Positions 50,423 through 61,829 are shown, counted from the stretch's first letter. The stretch: 64,000 nucleotides of DNA from CAIKNB01 sp964415965 (GCA_964415965.1 CAYQCK010000001.1:711087-775086); one strand, 5' to 3'. The notes: generated from the sequence alone by a model not told the origin. Numbers and translations are program-made.

Positions 50423-51537
50423 GGTTGGCTGTCTTTGGCCCCGGAAGCCTGGCCGCGCATCCCCGCATGTTCCGCCCTCAAGCCCGCGACATACGAGGCC
50501 AACGCCGCCACGACCACCAGGGTCACTACCAGAAAAATTTTGCCGCGCGTCTGCAGGCCGAGGGCCAAAACTCCGGCGAAAAGGGCTACGCCCCAATAGA
50601 CCAGGACGGCCAGCCCGTGCGGCATCCCGGCTTTGACCAGGCGGAAATGGAGATGCGTGTTGTCGCCCTTGTACCACGGCGCGCCGCGGCGGATGCGGCC
50701 CATCACGACCAAGGCCAAATCGGCGATCGGGATCGCCAGGACCGCGAGGGCGATGGCGATCTTGGCGCTCGACAGGATGGCCAGGACGCCGAGCGTGAAG
50801 CCGGCCATGAGCGCGCCCGCCTCGCCGAGATATTGTTTTGCCGGATGCCGGTTATGCGGCAGGAAGCCCAGGAACGAACCGCCGACGATTCCGGACAGGA
50901 TGGCCACAGCCGGTTGGAAGTAGGCCGTCGACAATGACAGCGCGCCGACCAAGCCGGCACCGATGACGGCCAGGCCGTCAACCAGGCCGTCGAGGCCGTC
51001 CAGGATTTTCGTCGTATACGTCGCGACCATGAGCCAAGCGAAGGTCAGCAGGTCCGCCGGGAATGAAATCGACAGCGGCCCCAATCCCCCGGTCCACCAG
51101 GTCAAGGACAGCGGATGGCTGCCGAGCGGACTCGAGACCAGACGGATGCTCGTGCCGGTAAGCATCACGACCAGCGCCGCCGCGATCGGGAACATGATCT
51201 GGACTCCGGGTTTGAGGGGCTTGCGGTCGTCGATGAGGCCGCCCGCCAAAAGAATCAGCAAGCCGACGAGGAAGCCCGTTATCTGGAGCGGCTGGAGCTT
51301 GGCATGCTCCAGGAGCCCGAACACCTGCGCCAAACCTACACACGGCAATATCGCCAACAGGATACCCAACCCGCCCCACTGCGGCATGGCTTTCTCATGG
51401 ATGCGCCGACCTCCGGGATAGCTCAACGCCCCGAACCTCCAAGCCCAACGCCGCGTCGAGAACGCCAGAAACCAACTCAAAAGCGCGGCAGCTACGGCCG
51501 ACGCCAAGACCCAAAAAATGGCGGCCTCAGAACTCAT
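50419..51537 (-). CDS. WecA/TagO-like polyprenyl-phosphate GlcNAc-1-phosphate transferase
   Basis: Integral membrane enzyme of the MraY/WecA superfamily that moves a sugar-1-phosphate from UDP-sugar to undecaprenyl phosphate. About 11 membrane helices. Signatures: GGRRIHEKAMPQWGG, the Mg-binding GLIDDRKPLKPG, the catalytic KILDGLDGLVDG and the cytoplasmic KGDNTHLHFRLVKAG, which resembles the HIHH motif of WecA. 372 aa. It could start synthesis of a wall-attached or surface polysaccharide. MraY itself is less likely because the dcw genes are elsewhere, at 57-59 kb. Confidence 0.9.
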   Translation of the reverse strand: MSSEAAIFWVLASAVAAALLSWFLAFSTRRWAWRFGALSYPGGRRIHEKAMPQWGGLGILLAILPCVGLAQVFGLLEHAKLQPLQITGFLVGLLILLAGGLIDDRKPLKPGVQIMFPIAAALVVMLTGTSIRLVSSPLGSHPLSLTWWTGGLGPLSISFPADLLTFAWLMVATYTTKILDGLDGLVDGLAVIGAGLVGALSLSTAYFQPAVAILSGIVGGSFLGFLPHNRHPAKQYLGEAGALMAGFTLGVLAILSSAKIAIALAVLAIPIADLALVVMGRIRRGAPWYKGDNTHLHFRLVKAGMPHGLAVLVYWGVALFAGVLALGLQTRGKIFLVVTLVVVAALASYVAGLRAEHAGMRGQASGAKDSQP

Positions 51538-51546
51538 CTGGCAGCC

Positions 51547-51575
51547 AGTTTAAGGGAATATCCAGGAAGAAACAA
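51547..51575 (-). promoter_or_regulatory. Promoter of the WecA/TagO-like gene
   Basis: Minus-strand TTGTTT (51575-51570), 17-nt spacer, TAAACT (51552-51547), with the ATG 9 nt after the -10. Confidence 0.6.
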
Positions 51576-51576
51576 A

Positions 51577-52371
51577 TCAGCCGGCGGTCGGGTCCGGCTG
51601 ATGGGTGACCTCGATAGTCTTCAGGACCTTTTGGATGGCCGTATCGAAAGTCTTGAGCATTTCAGCGCAACGGGTCGAAGTCGGCCTCTCCTCGCAACCG
51701 AGACCTAGCGGACTCATGAACTCGAAATCGAAATGGACCGGAACATTTACCCATCCGTTATCGGCCTGATATTTGCCCGGCAAGACATATTTCCGCACCA
51801 AGGTGTCGCCGGTGGCGTGATACCAAGTGTCCGTGATGCACACATCGACTTTCCCGATTCTCCTGATTTCGCAATTTTGTGCCATCCCTTCATTAGCCGA
51901 AAAAGTCACCTTTTCTAATCCGAAACGATAGTCGTAATCATAGGCTATGGTCTTGCCGTCGCGGCTGGCAACCTGGGGCAACGGCGGAATCCTATAACTT
52001 ATCGACAAACCGTCGATCTGCACTTCCTGCGGAATCCAAGCTGGATTATCAGGCGCAGCCGCGATGTTCTTCACATACGCTTCAAGAATATTTTTCTCCA
52101 GCCTCAAGCCATCGATATCCTTTTCGAGCAAAGCGATCTTAGCATCAACCTTGTCCAGATACAATCCATCGGATAAGGACGTCCTAGTCGGTGTCGACAA
52201 AGGCTCTTGTTTCGTGGGCTGAGGAACGTACGCCACGCCGCAGGTTGTCTTGTCTGCCACCACAACAACCACGCCGGCTAAGGCGAAAGCGGCTAAGATG
52301 AAACCTATCCAGGCGATGAATTTGCCCGAACCGCAGCAAGCAGAGGATTTTGAAGTTGGTTTGGTTGGCAT
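51577..52371 (-). CDS. Hypothetical membrane-anchored protein
   Basis: 264 aa, unknown. A cytoplasmic N-terminus with ACCGSGKF is followed by one membrane helix (IAWIGFILAAFALAGVVVVVA), a short coiled coil (LDKVDAKIALLEKDIDGLRLE) and a beta-rich outer domain with four cysteines, ending in a helix (TFDTAIQKVLKTIEV). It is less G+C-rich than neighbouring genes. The start at 52371 (MPTKPTSKSSACC) is used because the longer reading runs into a repeat. Confidence 0.65.
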   Translation of the reverse strand: MPTKPTSKSSACCGSGKFIAWIGFILAAFALAGVVVVVADKTTCGVAYVPQPTKQEPLSTPTRTSLSDGLYLDKVDAKIALLEKDIDGLRLEKNILEAYVKNIAAAPDNPAWIPQEVQIDGLSISYRIPPLPQVASRDGKTIAYDYDYRFGLEKVTFSANEGMAQNCEIRRIGKVDVCITDTWYHATGDTLVRKYVLPGKYQADNGWVNVPVHFDFEFMSPLGLGCEERPTSTRCAEMLKTFDTAIQKVLKTIEVTHQPDPTAG

Positions 52372-52377
52372 AAGAGC

Positions 52378-52470
52378 GGATGTCATTCTGAGCCTGCGAA
52401 GAATCATCCAATCGGAAGGTCCTTCGCTTCGTCGCGTTAAACGCGACTTCGCTCGAGGACGACAATTTTG
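52378..52470. repeat. Dispersed repeat of the CATTCTGAG/CTTCG type
   Basis: Contains TGTCATTCTGAGCCTGCGAA and, inverted, GTCGCG-TTTAA-CGCGAC inside CTTCGCTTCGTCGCG. The general form (TCATTCTGAGCxxxGCGAAGAATC) is a well-known dispersed bacterial repeat. It lies just upstream of the 51577-52371 gene. Confidence 0.6.
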
Positions 52471-52483
52471 TTTACATTGGATT

Positions 52484-55201
<2,718 letters not shown>

Positions 55202-55202
55202 A

Positions 55203-55604
55203 TCAGCGCATTATGCCGCCTATCTGTTCCAGGAAAGCCCCTTGGACCAAACTGGTGACGAACAACAGGGCGAAAAGCGCCGGCGCCGCGGCGTAAGCCA
55301 AAAGCCCGACGGCATACAAGGCCGCCTCGACCGCCAGACCGATCAACCGCCCGACCAAAACGACGAAACGCATGAACAGGCTGACCAGCCTGCCGGACCA
55401 GTCATGCTGACCGTACATCGGCACGAAAAAATTCTTGATCCAGATCTTGAGCCCATAGCTCGCGACCCGGTATTGCAGACCGTGCCAGAACTTCAAAGCC
55501 AGCTTCTTGAGTCCGACCGTATACCACCATACCGGGAACCATAAGAAGCTTCCGGCGAAATCGATGAATAGCAATCTGAAGATTTGCTTGAAACGGGACG
55601 TCAC
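55203..55604 (-). CDS. Small membrane protein upstream of the Clp ATPase
   Basis: 133 aa from a GTG start (VTSRFKQIFRLLFID). Helix-rich, with about three hydrophobic stretches (AGSFLWFPVWWYTVGL, LFMRFVVLVGRLIGLAV, ALYAVGLLAYAAAPALFALLFV). No family known to me. Its stop lies one base before the Clp ATG, so it may be a membrane partner of that ATPase. The GTG follows a TATACT box by 6 nt, which supports this start over the longer reading from 55655. Confidence 0.65.
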   Translation of the reverse strand: MTSRFKQIFRLLFIDFAGSFLWFPVWWYTVGLKKLALKFWHGLQYRVASYGLKIWIKNFFVPMYGQHDWSGRLVSLFMRFVVLVGRLIGLAVEAALYAVGLLAYAAAPALFALLFVTSLVQGAFLEQIGGIMR

Positions 55605-55610
55605 GCGGAC

Positions 55611-55616
55611 AGTATA
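55611..55616 (-). promoter_or_regulatory. -10 box of the small membrane protein-Clp operon
   Basis: TATACT on the minus strand, 6 nt before the GTG start; no clear -35. The spacing is the same as in the permease gene at 46255. Confidence 0.4.
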
Positions 55617-55646
55617 GCAGAAAAACCGTCCGAGTTGGAGACGAAA

Positions 55647-55784
55647 GCGCCCCATTTCGCAAGTGACACGGGGGACCGGGGGTCCATGCTAAGCGCGGCG
55701 CACAGGATAGCCGACGCCAGCGACACCGAGAGCGCATCATGGACCCCCGGAACTTTTGCTACTTTTGGTTACAAAAGTAGATTT
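55647..55784. repeat. Structured 140-bp repeat, copy 2
   Basis: Copy of 49397-49538. The outer stem GGGGGTCCATG (55678-55688) pairs with CATGGACCCCC (55738-55748), with two compensated base-pair changes relative to copy 1. The CTACTTTTG palindrome is at 55759-55780. It lies between the divergent Clp operon and the D1-only gene. Confidence 0.85.
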
Positions 55785-55815
55785 AAGGCTTCGACCATCC
55801 GCAAGAGGCGAAAAG

Positions 55816-55844
55816 TTGACACTTCCCGCCATCCCCACGACAAT
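55816..55844 (+). promoter_or_regulatory. Promoter of the lone Clp D1 gene
   Basis: TTGACA (55816-55821), 17-nt spacer, GACAAT (55839-55844). The ATG at 55854 lies 9 nt after it; an ATG directly against the -10 box (55845) would be too close to be transcribed. Confidence 0.7.
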
Positions 55845-55853
55845 ATGCCGCAT

Positions 55854-56845
<992 letters not shown>

Positions 56846-56849
<4 letters not shown>

Positions 56850-56938
56850 TCAGCCTTTCTATGATGCTCATCGCAGCCATCGTCATCATCGCGCTGATCA
56901 TCGTCGCGGTCGTGGCCGGCACCCGGGACGACAGATAA
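56846..56938 (+). CDS. 30-aa single-helix membrane microprotein
   Basis: Reads MISLSMMLIAAIVIIALII and then VAVVAGTRDDR: one membrane helix with a short charged tail. Its ATG overlaps the stop of the D1 ATPase gene (ATGA) and AGGGAG lies 3-9 nt upstream, so it is coupled to the ATPase. Too short for ordinary gene calling. Perhaps a regulator or subunit of the membrane Clp complex. Confidence 0.65.
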
Positions 56939-56970
56939 AAAACTCCCCCGAGCACGCACGTCGGAGGAGT
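56935..56970 (-). terminator. Terminator of the mraZ-rsmH-ftsL transcript
   Basis: Imperfect stem ACTCC-x-CCGA with TCGG-x-GGAGT; a run of six T follows on the minus strand. The same hairpin follows the plus-strand microprotein, but without a T-run there. Confidence 0.75.
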
Positions 56971-57048
56971 CCTTCGGATCCGGCTCATGGCGATGTTGAG
57001 TCGCGTGGCCGAATCACCCTCATGCGAGGGCTCGCGTAAGCGCTCTGC

Positions 57049-57189
57049 TTACCCCTGGCGCTTAAGCGAACTTCGCATGAATGCCGTCCTGGTCTCCAGC
57101 AGATCCCACACGATCTTCCGGAGCGCCGCGGCCGTCAACCTGACGCCGGGCATGGAACGGTATGTCGCGAGGACGTCATTCCACAACAT
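57049..57189 (-). CDS. Possible 46-aa protein after ftsL
   Basis: Begins 8 nt after the ftsL stop, with AGGG just upstream of ATG, and reads MLWNDVLATYRSMPGVRLTA, then a basic helix with AALRKIVWDLLETRTAF. It uses natural codons and lies before the terminator at 56970. No family recognised. May be a small fourth gene of the dcw-type operon, or chance. Confidence 0.4.
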   Translation of the reverse strand: MLWNDVLATYRSMPGVRLTAAALRKIVWDLLETRTAFMRSSLKRQG

Positions 57190-57196
57190 ACCCTGT

Positions 57197-57562
57197 TTAT
57201 TTTGCTAAAGCGTAATTCTTGGCGGCCGGATTCAGGAATTCGAGTTTGTCCACCGGCGCCATGCCGAGCTCAGCCGCCCGCGCCGTCAATTGCTGCAGTG
57301 ATGAGACCGCGGCCGCCTTGTTTTGGATGGCCAGCATCTCGGTCTGGAGCGTCTCGACGCGTTTTTCGGCTTGTCCCAGCCTGTAGCCCTTGACCGCCGC
57401 CGCGTTCACTTCGACGACGTAGATTACGCCGCAGACGAGCGTGGCCGCCGCCAGCGCCAAATTCCAACCCACGAGGCCGTGCGGAAGCCGGCGCCCGAGG
57501 GGCTGCGGCAGACCGAGTGCTTCATGGGGCTTGGTCATGGCTATGGCGTAAGCGTTGGGCAT
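57197..57562 (-). CDS. FtsL-like cell-division protein
   Basis: 121 aa. A short cytoplasmic N-terminus, one membrane helix (LVGWNLALAAATLVCGVIYVVEV) and an extracytoplasmic coiled coil (GYRLGQAEKRVETLQTEMLAIQN) ending in a short tail. This size, topology and position right after rsmH are those of FtsL, which joins FtsB and FtsQ in the divisome. Sequence similarity in this family is weak, so position counts for much. It overlaps the end of rsmH by about 40 nt. Confidence 0.75.
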   Translation of the reverse strand: MPNAYAIAMTKPHEALGLPQPLGRRLPHGLVGWNLALAAATLVCGVIYVVEVNAAAVKGYRLGQAEKRVETLQTEMLAIQNKAAAVSSLQQLTARAAELGMAPVDKLEFLNPAAKNYALAK

Positions 57563-58523
57563 ACTTGATTTTGGTTTTTTCGAAGCTGGTTTGGTTTTTG
57601 TTATTTCGACCTTCGGTTTTCCGCGCGGCGCGAAGCTTGGCGCTGCGGGCCCGCGGATTGCGCGCGGTCTCGTCATCGGACGGGACCTGCGGCTTTTTCG
57701 TCAGCACCTCCCATCCATCAGCTGACTTCAGGTAGCGCTTGACGATCCTGTCCTCCAAAGAGTGGAAGGAAATCACGGCCAGGATTCCGCCGTCTCTCAA
57801 GATATCTTTGGCCCCGGCCAAGGCTTCCTCCAGTGCGCCCAGCTCGTCGTTGACGGCGATGCGCAGCGCTTGGAAGACGCGCGTGGCGGGATTGAGCCGT
57901 CCCCGGTCGTAGAAGCGCGGGACGCTCGCGGCGACGAGCTCGGCCAGTTCGGCCGTGCCGTCTATCCGCCCGATTTTCCGTTCGTTCGCGATGGCTTCGG
58001 CGATCCTCCGGGCGAAGCGTTCTTCGCCGTATTCGCGGAAGATGCGTTCCAGCTCGCGCGGCGGCCAGGCGTTGACGATGTCTGCGGCCGTCAGGCCGGA
58101 ATCGTTGGCGCGTGGGCCGAGCCGCATGTCGAGCGGCCCAGCGGTCTGGAACGACAGCCCTTTGGACGGATCCTGCAGTTCGTCGGACGAAAGCCCGAGG
58201 TCGAACAGGATGCCGTCGGCCGGCGCGAAACCGTGTTCGCGAGCCGCCTGCGCCAGATGGCGGAAATTGCTTTCCGCGCATTCCCAGCGCTGGCCAAAAG
58301 GCTTGAAACGTTTGCGGGCCCGTTCGAGCGCCGCCGGATCGACGTCCAGGGATAAGACCCGGCCGTCGGGGGCTGACGCCGCGAGGAGCTCGGCGGTATG
58401 CGTCCCACCGCCCAAAGTGGCGTCGATGTAGACGCCGCCCGGCCGCGGCTTGAGCAGTCCGATGGCCTCTTGGACCATGACCGCTTCGTGGACCGACTCC
58501 TTGGCTTTCATGGTCGTAGGCAT
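57522..58523 (-). CDS. rsmH: 16S rRNA (cytosine(1402)-N4)-methyltransferase
   Basis: SAM-dependent N4 methylation of C1402 in the 16S rRNA P-site. Motifs: YIDATLGGGTHTAELL (SAM binding), VLSLDVDPAALERA, DGILFDLGLSSDEL, LNPATRVFQALRIAVNDELG and ILAVISFHSLEDRIVKRYLK. The C-terminus runs about 30 residues past the usual NPRARSAKLRAA end and overlaps ftsL. Starts 8 nt after the mraZ stop at MPTTMKAKESVHE; an internal ATG (MKAKES) is possible. Confidence 0.96.
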   Translation of the reverse strand: MPTTMKAKESVHEAVMVQEAIGLLKPRPGGVYIDATLGGGTHTAELLAASAPDGRVLSLDVDPAALERARKRFKPFGQRWECAESNFRHLAQAAREHGFAPADGILFDLGLSSDELQDPSKGLSFQTAGPLDMRLGPRANDSGLTAADIVNAWPPRELERIFREYGEERFARRIAEAIANERKIGRIDGTAELAELVAASVPRFYDRGRLNPATRVFQALRIAVNDELGALEEALAGAKDILRDGGILAVISFHSLEDRIVKRYLKSADGWEVLTKKPQVPSDDETARNPRARSAKLRAARKTEGRNNKNQTSFEKTKIKYAQRLRHSHDQAP

Positions 58524-58531
58524 AAAAGCTG

Positions 58532-58960
58532 TCAGATGACGGTCCCGAGACGCTCCGCGATGTCGTTCCCGGAGCTTTCGGTTTTGGCCGAATATTCTTC
58601 CCAGGCTTTTTCGTCCCAGATTTCGAGACGGTCGTAGAGCCCGGTCACCACCACGTTTTTCGTCAGGCCCGCGTAGGTCCGCAGGTATTCCGGGACGCAG
58701 ACGCGCCCCGACTTGTCGACCTCGACGTCCATTGCGCCCGCAAGCATGAGCCGGGCGAACGCTCGAGTGTCGGCCTGGTTGAACGGCAGGGCTGAAATCT
58801 TCGATGCCAGTTTGTCCCACTGCTCCTTCGTATAGAGGAAAAGCGAGCGGTCCAAACCGCGCGTGACGACTGCGCCTTGCGCCAACTCAGCACGAAATTT
58901 CACCGGTATGGCTAACCGGCCCTTGTCATCGAGAACATGATGGAATTCTCCGATGAACAT
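58532..58960 (-). CDS. mraZ: Transcriptional regulator MraZ
   Basis: AbrB-fold DNA-binding protein that represses its own dcw operon by binding TGGG repeats. 142 aa in two tandem halves: MFIGEFHHVLDDKGRLAIP with LFLYTKEQWDKL, and DVEVDKSGRVCVPEYLRTY with LEIWDEKAWEEY. The start at 58960 is the conserved family start; a longer reading crosses the operator. Three MraZ boxes lie 27-50 nt upstream. Confidence 0.96.
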   Translation of the reverse strand: MFIGEFHHVLDDKGRLAIPVKFRAELAQGAVVTRGLDRSLFLYTKEQWDKLASKISALPFNQADTRAFARLMLAGAMDVEVDKSGRVCVPEYLRTYAGLTKNVVVTGLYDRLEIWDEKAWEEYSAKTESSGNDIAERLGTVI

Positions 58961-58986
58961 GGTGTTATTCGGCAGATATCTTATTC

Positions 58987-59010
58987 CCCACTTTCCCCCA
59001 CTGCATCCCA
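58987..59010 (-). promoter_or_regulatory. Three MraZ-binding boxes
   Basis: On the minus strand TGGGATGCAG, TGGGGGAAAG, TGGGGAATAA: three TGGG boxes in exact 10-bp steps (CCCA at 58987, 58997, 59007 on the plus strand). They begin at the -10 box and cover the start of transcription, as expected for autorepression. Confidence 0.85.
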
Positions 59011-59038
59011 TAATATGCCACTAGGATGTATCGGTCAA
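59010..59038 (-). promoter_or_regulatory. Sigma70-type promoter of mraZ
   Basis: Minus-strand TTGACC (59038-59033), 17-nt spacer, TATTAT (59015-59010); leader of about 42 nt containing the MraZ boxes. Confidence 0.8.
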
Positions 59039-59093
59039 AGGGTAGCTATCAAAGATTCTACGGCTAATCAAAGCCAAAATAGTGTTCTTTTTT

Positions 59094-59124
59094 TGTTCCA
59101 ATGTGGATATCACTATTTCCCACT
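59094..59124. repeat. 31-bp repeat upstream of mraZ
   Basis: TGTTCCAATGTGGATATC then ACTATTTCCCACT. It matches 60254-60284 at 27 of 31 positions in the same orientation. It lies 134 nt upstream of the mraZ start and includes GATATC and a TGGG (minus strand). Confidence 0.8.
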
Positions 59125-59180
59125 CTAGGCCCATGATCCATCTTCAACGAATATTTCATCCAAAATATTTCGAAATACTG

Positions 59181-59234
59181 AAAACCGCGCCCCCTGGAGA
59201 GTGTCCGCGAGATGCGGATTCCAGTGGCGCGGTT
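59181..59234 (-). terminator. Long-stem terminator of the 59241-60101 gene
   Basis: Nested pairing: AACCGCGCC with GGCGCGGTT, CTGGA with TCCAG, and TCCGC with GCGGA, forming a hairpin over 50 nt; TTTTC follows on the minus strand. Confidence 0.8.
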
Positions 59235-59240
59235 AAGCGT

Positions 59241-60101
59241 CTATGGCTTAGGCAGGTGAGGCAGAAGCGCGTGGGCGACCTCAGCCTGAGCCTTGAGGCG
59301 TTCGCAGTATGCATCTTCCTCGACTCGTTCTTCAGGCGAAAGTGCGGCGCGCCGAGTCGCTTTTTCAACATCGCGTCGTGCCCGGCGAGCCGGTTCTCGC
59401 GCTTCCCACGCCTCTCTCGCTATGCGGTTGGCCTCGCGAACGGCCTCGACCGTGTCCATCAATCTGCCGTCATGTGGAAGATACGGGAGATATCTGACGT
59501 CGACTGCCTGGCAACGGCAGTCATCCATCTCGAGCTCTTCGAGGAGTCGCGCGCGGGTGTAGTGCTCGATCTTTCCGTCGCACGGCGACGGACCGAAGTT
59601 CGACTCGAAGTGTTCGACATCGAACTCGTCACCCCTCACGTTCCTCACGACGCCGCTCACGCAGTTCTCGAACTGGATGACCGTCCTGCCCTCGATGAGC
59701 TCTATCACATGCGCCTTGTTCTTCAGGCTGTGTGTCCACGGCTTGAACACGTCACACATGCGCATGAGCGCGAGGAGCGGTTCCGGGATCATCCCAAAAA
59801 TCTCCTCGGTCAGTAGCATGTGACCGACCTTGGGTCCCACGAGGATGACTTGAGCGGGACGGTAGTCGAACTCCACCAGGCACGCATCCTTATCCGTAAG
59901 CGGCCGTTCGACAAGCTTGCGCTGCGGGTCGTGCAAACCACTGAACTGGATGCTGACTTCGTGCCAATTCGGGTCCAGTTTGGCCACATGCCCGCCGATG
60001 CTATGGCACGCCATGGCATGGATGCGCCGGCCCAAAGCCCGACCATCACGGCTGCAAGCGAATTCTTCGAATCTTGAATAACGGTTTTCCGTCACGGTCA
60101 C
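59241..60101 (-). CDS. Hypothetical soluble protein
   Basis: 286 aa, no family recognised, no signal or membrane segment. The N-terminal two thirds are mixed alpha/beta (GGHVAKLDPNWHEVSIQFSG, PAQVILVGPKVGHML, VIQFENCVSGVVRNVRGDEF). Then comes a strongly charged helix (ANRIAREAWEAREPARRAR, ERVEEDAYCERLKAQ). GTG start at 60101, or GTG at 60095, after TAGGTGA. It has its own promoter, a 5' leader with a small hairpin, and a long terminator. Confidence 0.65.
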   Translation of the reverse strand: MTVTENRYSRFEEFACSRDGRALGRRIHAMACHSIGGHVAKLDPNWHEVSIQFSGLHDPQRKLVERPLTDKDACLVEFDYRPAQVILVGPKVGHMLLTEEIFGMIPEPLLALMRMCDVFKPWTHSLKNKAHVIELIEGRTVIQFENCVSGVVRNVRGDEFDVEHFESNFGPSPCDGKIEHYTRARLLEELEMDDCRCQAVDVRYLPYLPHDGRLMDTVEAVREANRIAREAWEAREPARRARRDVEKATRRAALSPEERVEEDAYCERLKAQAEVAHALLPHLPKP

Positions 60102-60169
60102 CTACCCTGTTGTCAAATGCGGACTAAAATCCAGCCGCGGGTGCCAACGGCATCTGCCGTTAACGAGAT

Positions 60170-60198
60170 AACCTAGCAAAGAAAGGCGCTTTTGTCAA
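60170..60198 (-). promoter_or_regulatory. Near-consensus promoter of the 59241-60101 gene
   Basis: Minus-strand TTGACA (60198-60193), 17-nt spacer, TAGGTT (60175-60170). The leader is about 62 nt and holds an AACGGC-AGAT-GCCGTT hairpin. Confidence 0.7.
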
Positions 60199-60253
60199 GA
60201 GTCTATTAACGATGCAAAGAGGTGTTTCACACGCCCTTAAGGCTGCTTTCTGC

Positions 60254-60284
60254 TGTTCTAATGCGGATATCGCCATTTCCCACT
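60254..60284. repeat. 31-bp repeat upstream of the 59241-60101 gene
   Basis: TGTTCTAATGCGGATATC then GCCATTTCCCACT. Second copy of the element at 59094-59124, here 152 nt upstream of a start codon and just after the glpK terminator. Confidence 0.8.
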
Positions 60285-60292
60285 TAGAAATT

Positions 60293-60322
60293 AAAACCCC
60301 GGATTGCTTTCCGGGGCTTTTT
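60293..60322 (-). terminator. Terminator of glpK
   Basis: Stem CCCCGG with CCGGGG, 8-nt loop; TTTTAATTT follows on the minus strand and CTTTTTC on the plus strand. Confidence 0.8.
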
Positions 60323-60347
60323 CTTGACTACCCAAATCCCCCTATCC

Positions 60348-61829
60348 TTACTTATCCACAACCGCCCATCCCCTCGCCCTCTCGACCGCTCTCTCATATT
60401 GCTTCATGTAAGCCGCGCCGCGTTCGGCGCGTTTGGGCACGAACGTACGCGAGCAGCCGGCGAGCTTCGAAAGGTCCCGCCAGTTCTTCCAGATTCCGGC
60501 TCCCAGGCCGGCGATCATGGCCGCGCCCGTGGCCGTGGCTTCGATGTGCAGGCTGCGGCAGATCTTGACCCGGCTGATGTCGGCCTGGCTCTGCATCAGG
60601 ATGTCGGAGCGCGCCAAGCCTCCGTTGACCCGCCAGTAGGATATCTTCTTGCCGAGCTGTTCGCCCAGGATCCTCGCCATCAGTTCGGTCTGGCAGGCCA
60701 GCGCCTCGACCGCCGAGCGGCAGATATGCGCCCGATGCGTCCCGCGGTTCAGGCCGATGATGAGGCTGCGCGCGGTCGGATCCCAATACGGCGCCGCAAG
60801 TCCGGCGAACGCCGGCACGATGGTCACCCCGCCCGTGGTCTGGACCGAATTCGCCAGCTCGTCGAATTCCTTCACGTCCTTGACCAGCCCGAGTTCGTTC
60901 TTGAACCACTCGAGCATGGCCCCGCCGGTCAACGCGCTCGTCTCGTAGGCGTAGTCCATGGGTTTGCCGGGCCGTTTCCACGCCACGGTGGTCAAGATGC
61001 CGCTCGCGGCCAGGCGCGCGACTTCCCCGATATGCTTCATCGCGAAGATGCCGGTGCCGTAGGTCACGGCCAGCGTATCCTCTTTGAGCGCGCCATGGCT
61101 GAAGAGCGCCGCCTGCTGGTCGCCGAGCATGCCGGTGATCGGGATTTCCGAGCCGAACAGCTTCTTGTCCGTGACGCCGAACATGCCCTGCGAATCCAGG
61201 ATGCGCGGGAGCTCGGCCGGCTCCATCCCGAACAGATCCAGGAGCTCCTCGTCCCACGTACCCTTGCGCAGATCCATCAGCATGGTGCGGGAGGCGTTCG
61301 ACGGCTCGGTGGCGAAAGCTTTGCCGCCGGTCAGCTTCCAGAGGATCCATGAATCAACCGTACCGAAGGCGTGGAGCTTGCCGTTGCGCACGTTCTGCTT
61401 GAGCCATTCCATCTTGGTCGCGCTGAAGCTGGGGTCCACGACCAGCCCCGTCCGCGTCTTGATGCGCCGCGCTAAATCGCGGTTCGCCTCGATCTCGCGG
61501 CAACGCCCCGCGGTCCGCCGGTCCTGCCAGACGATGGCCGGCGCCAACGGCTTGCCGGTGGCCAGGTTCCACATGACGGACGTCTCGCGCTGGTTGGTGA
61601 TGCCGATGCCGGCTACCGCCTGCGGCTTGAGTCGCGCCGTCCTCAGCGCCTTGCGGGCGCACTCCATGGTCTTGTCCCAGATCTCCGACGCGTCCTGCTC
61701 GACCAAGCCCTCTTCCGTCGCCATGACGCGCAACGGCAGCTGGCTGACGCCCTTGGCCCGCAGCTCCCCGTCGAAGACGATGGCCCGCGTCGAGGTCGTC
61801 CCGATATCCAAAGACAGGATGTGTTTCAT
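60348..61829 (-). CDS. glpK: Glycerol kinase
   Basis: Phosphorylates glycerol to sn-glycerol 3-phosphate with ATP. FGGY-family fold: ILSLDIGTTSTRAIVF (phosphate binding), GITNQRETSVMW, IVWQDRRTAGRC, AVTYGTGIFAMKHIG, FAGLAAPYWDPTARSLIIGL (FGGY signature) and GGLARSDILMQSQADI. 493 aa, complete. The start at 61829 (MKHILSLDIG) is the family start, with TAAAAT 10 nt upstream. No glpF or glpD is next to it, so glycerol 3-phosphate may feed lipid synthesis. Confidence 0.96.
   Translation of the reverse strand: MKHILSLDIGTTSTRAIVFDGELRAKGVSQLPLRVMATEEGLVEQDASEIWDKTMECARKALRTARLKPQAVAGIGITNQRETSVMWNLATGKPLAPAIVWQDRRTAGRCREIEANRDLARRIKTRTGLVVDPSFSATKMEWLKQNVRNGKLHAFGTVDSWILWKLTGGKAFATEPSNASRTMLMDLRKGTWDEELLDLFGMEPAELPRILDSQGMFGVTDKKLFGSEIPITGMLGDQQAALFSHGALKEDTLAVTYGTGIFAMKHIGEVARLAASGILTTVAWKRPGKPMDYAYETSALTGGAMLEWFKNELGLVKDVKEFDELANSVQTTGGVTIVPAFAGLAAPYWDPTARSLIIGLNRGTHRAHICRSAVEALACQTELMARILGEQLGKKISYWRVNGGLARSDILMQSQADISRVKICRSLHIEATATGAAMIAGLGAGIWKNWRDLSKLAGCSRTFVPKRAERGAAYMKQYERAVERARGWAVVDK

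Noticed and set aside
59094..60284. 31-bp direct repeats as a CRISPR remnant or attachment sites
   Set aside because: Only two copies 1.16 kb apart, no cas or integrase genes, and both sit at similar distances upstream of genes.
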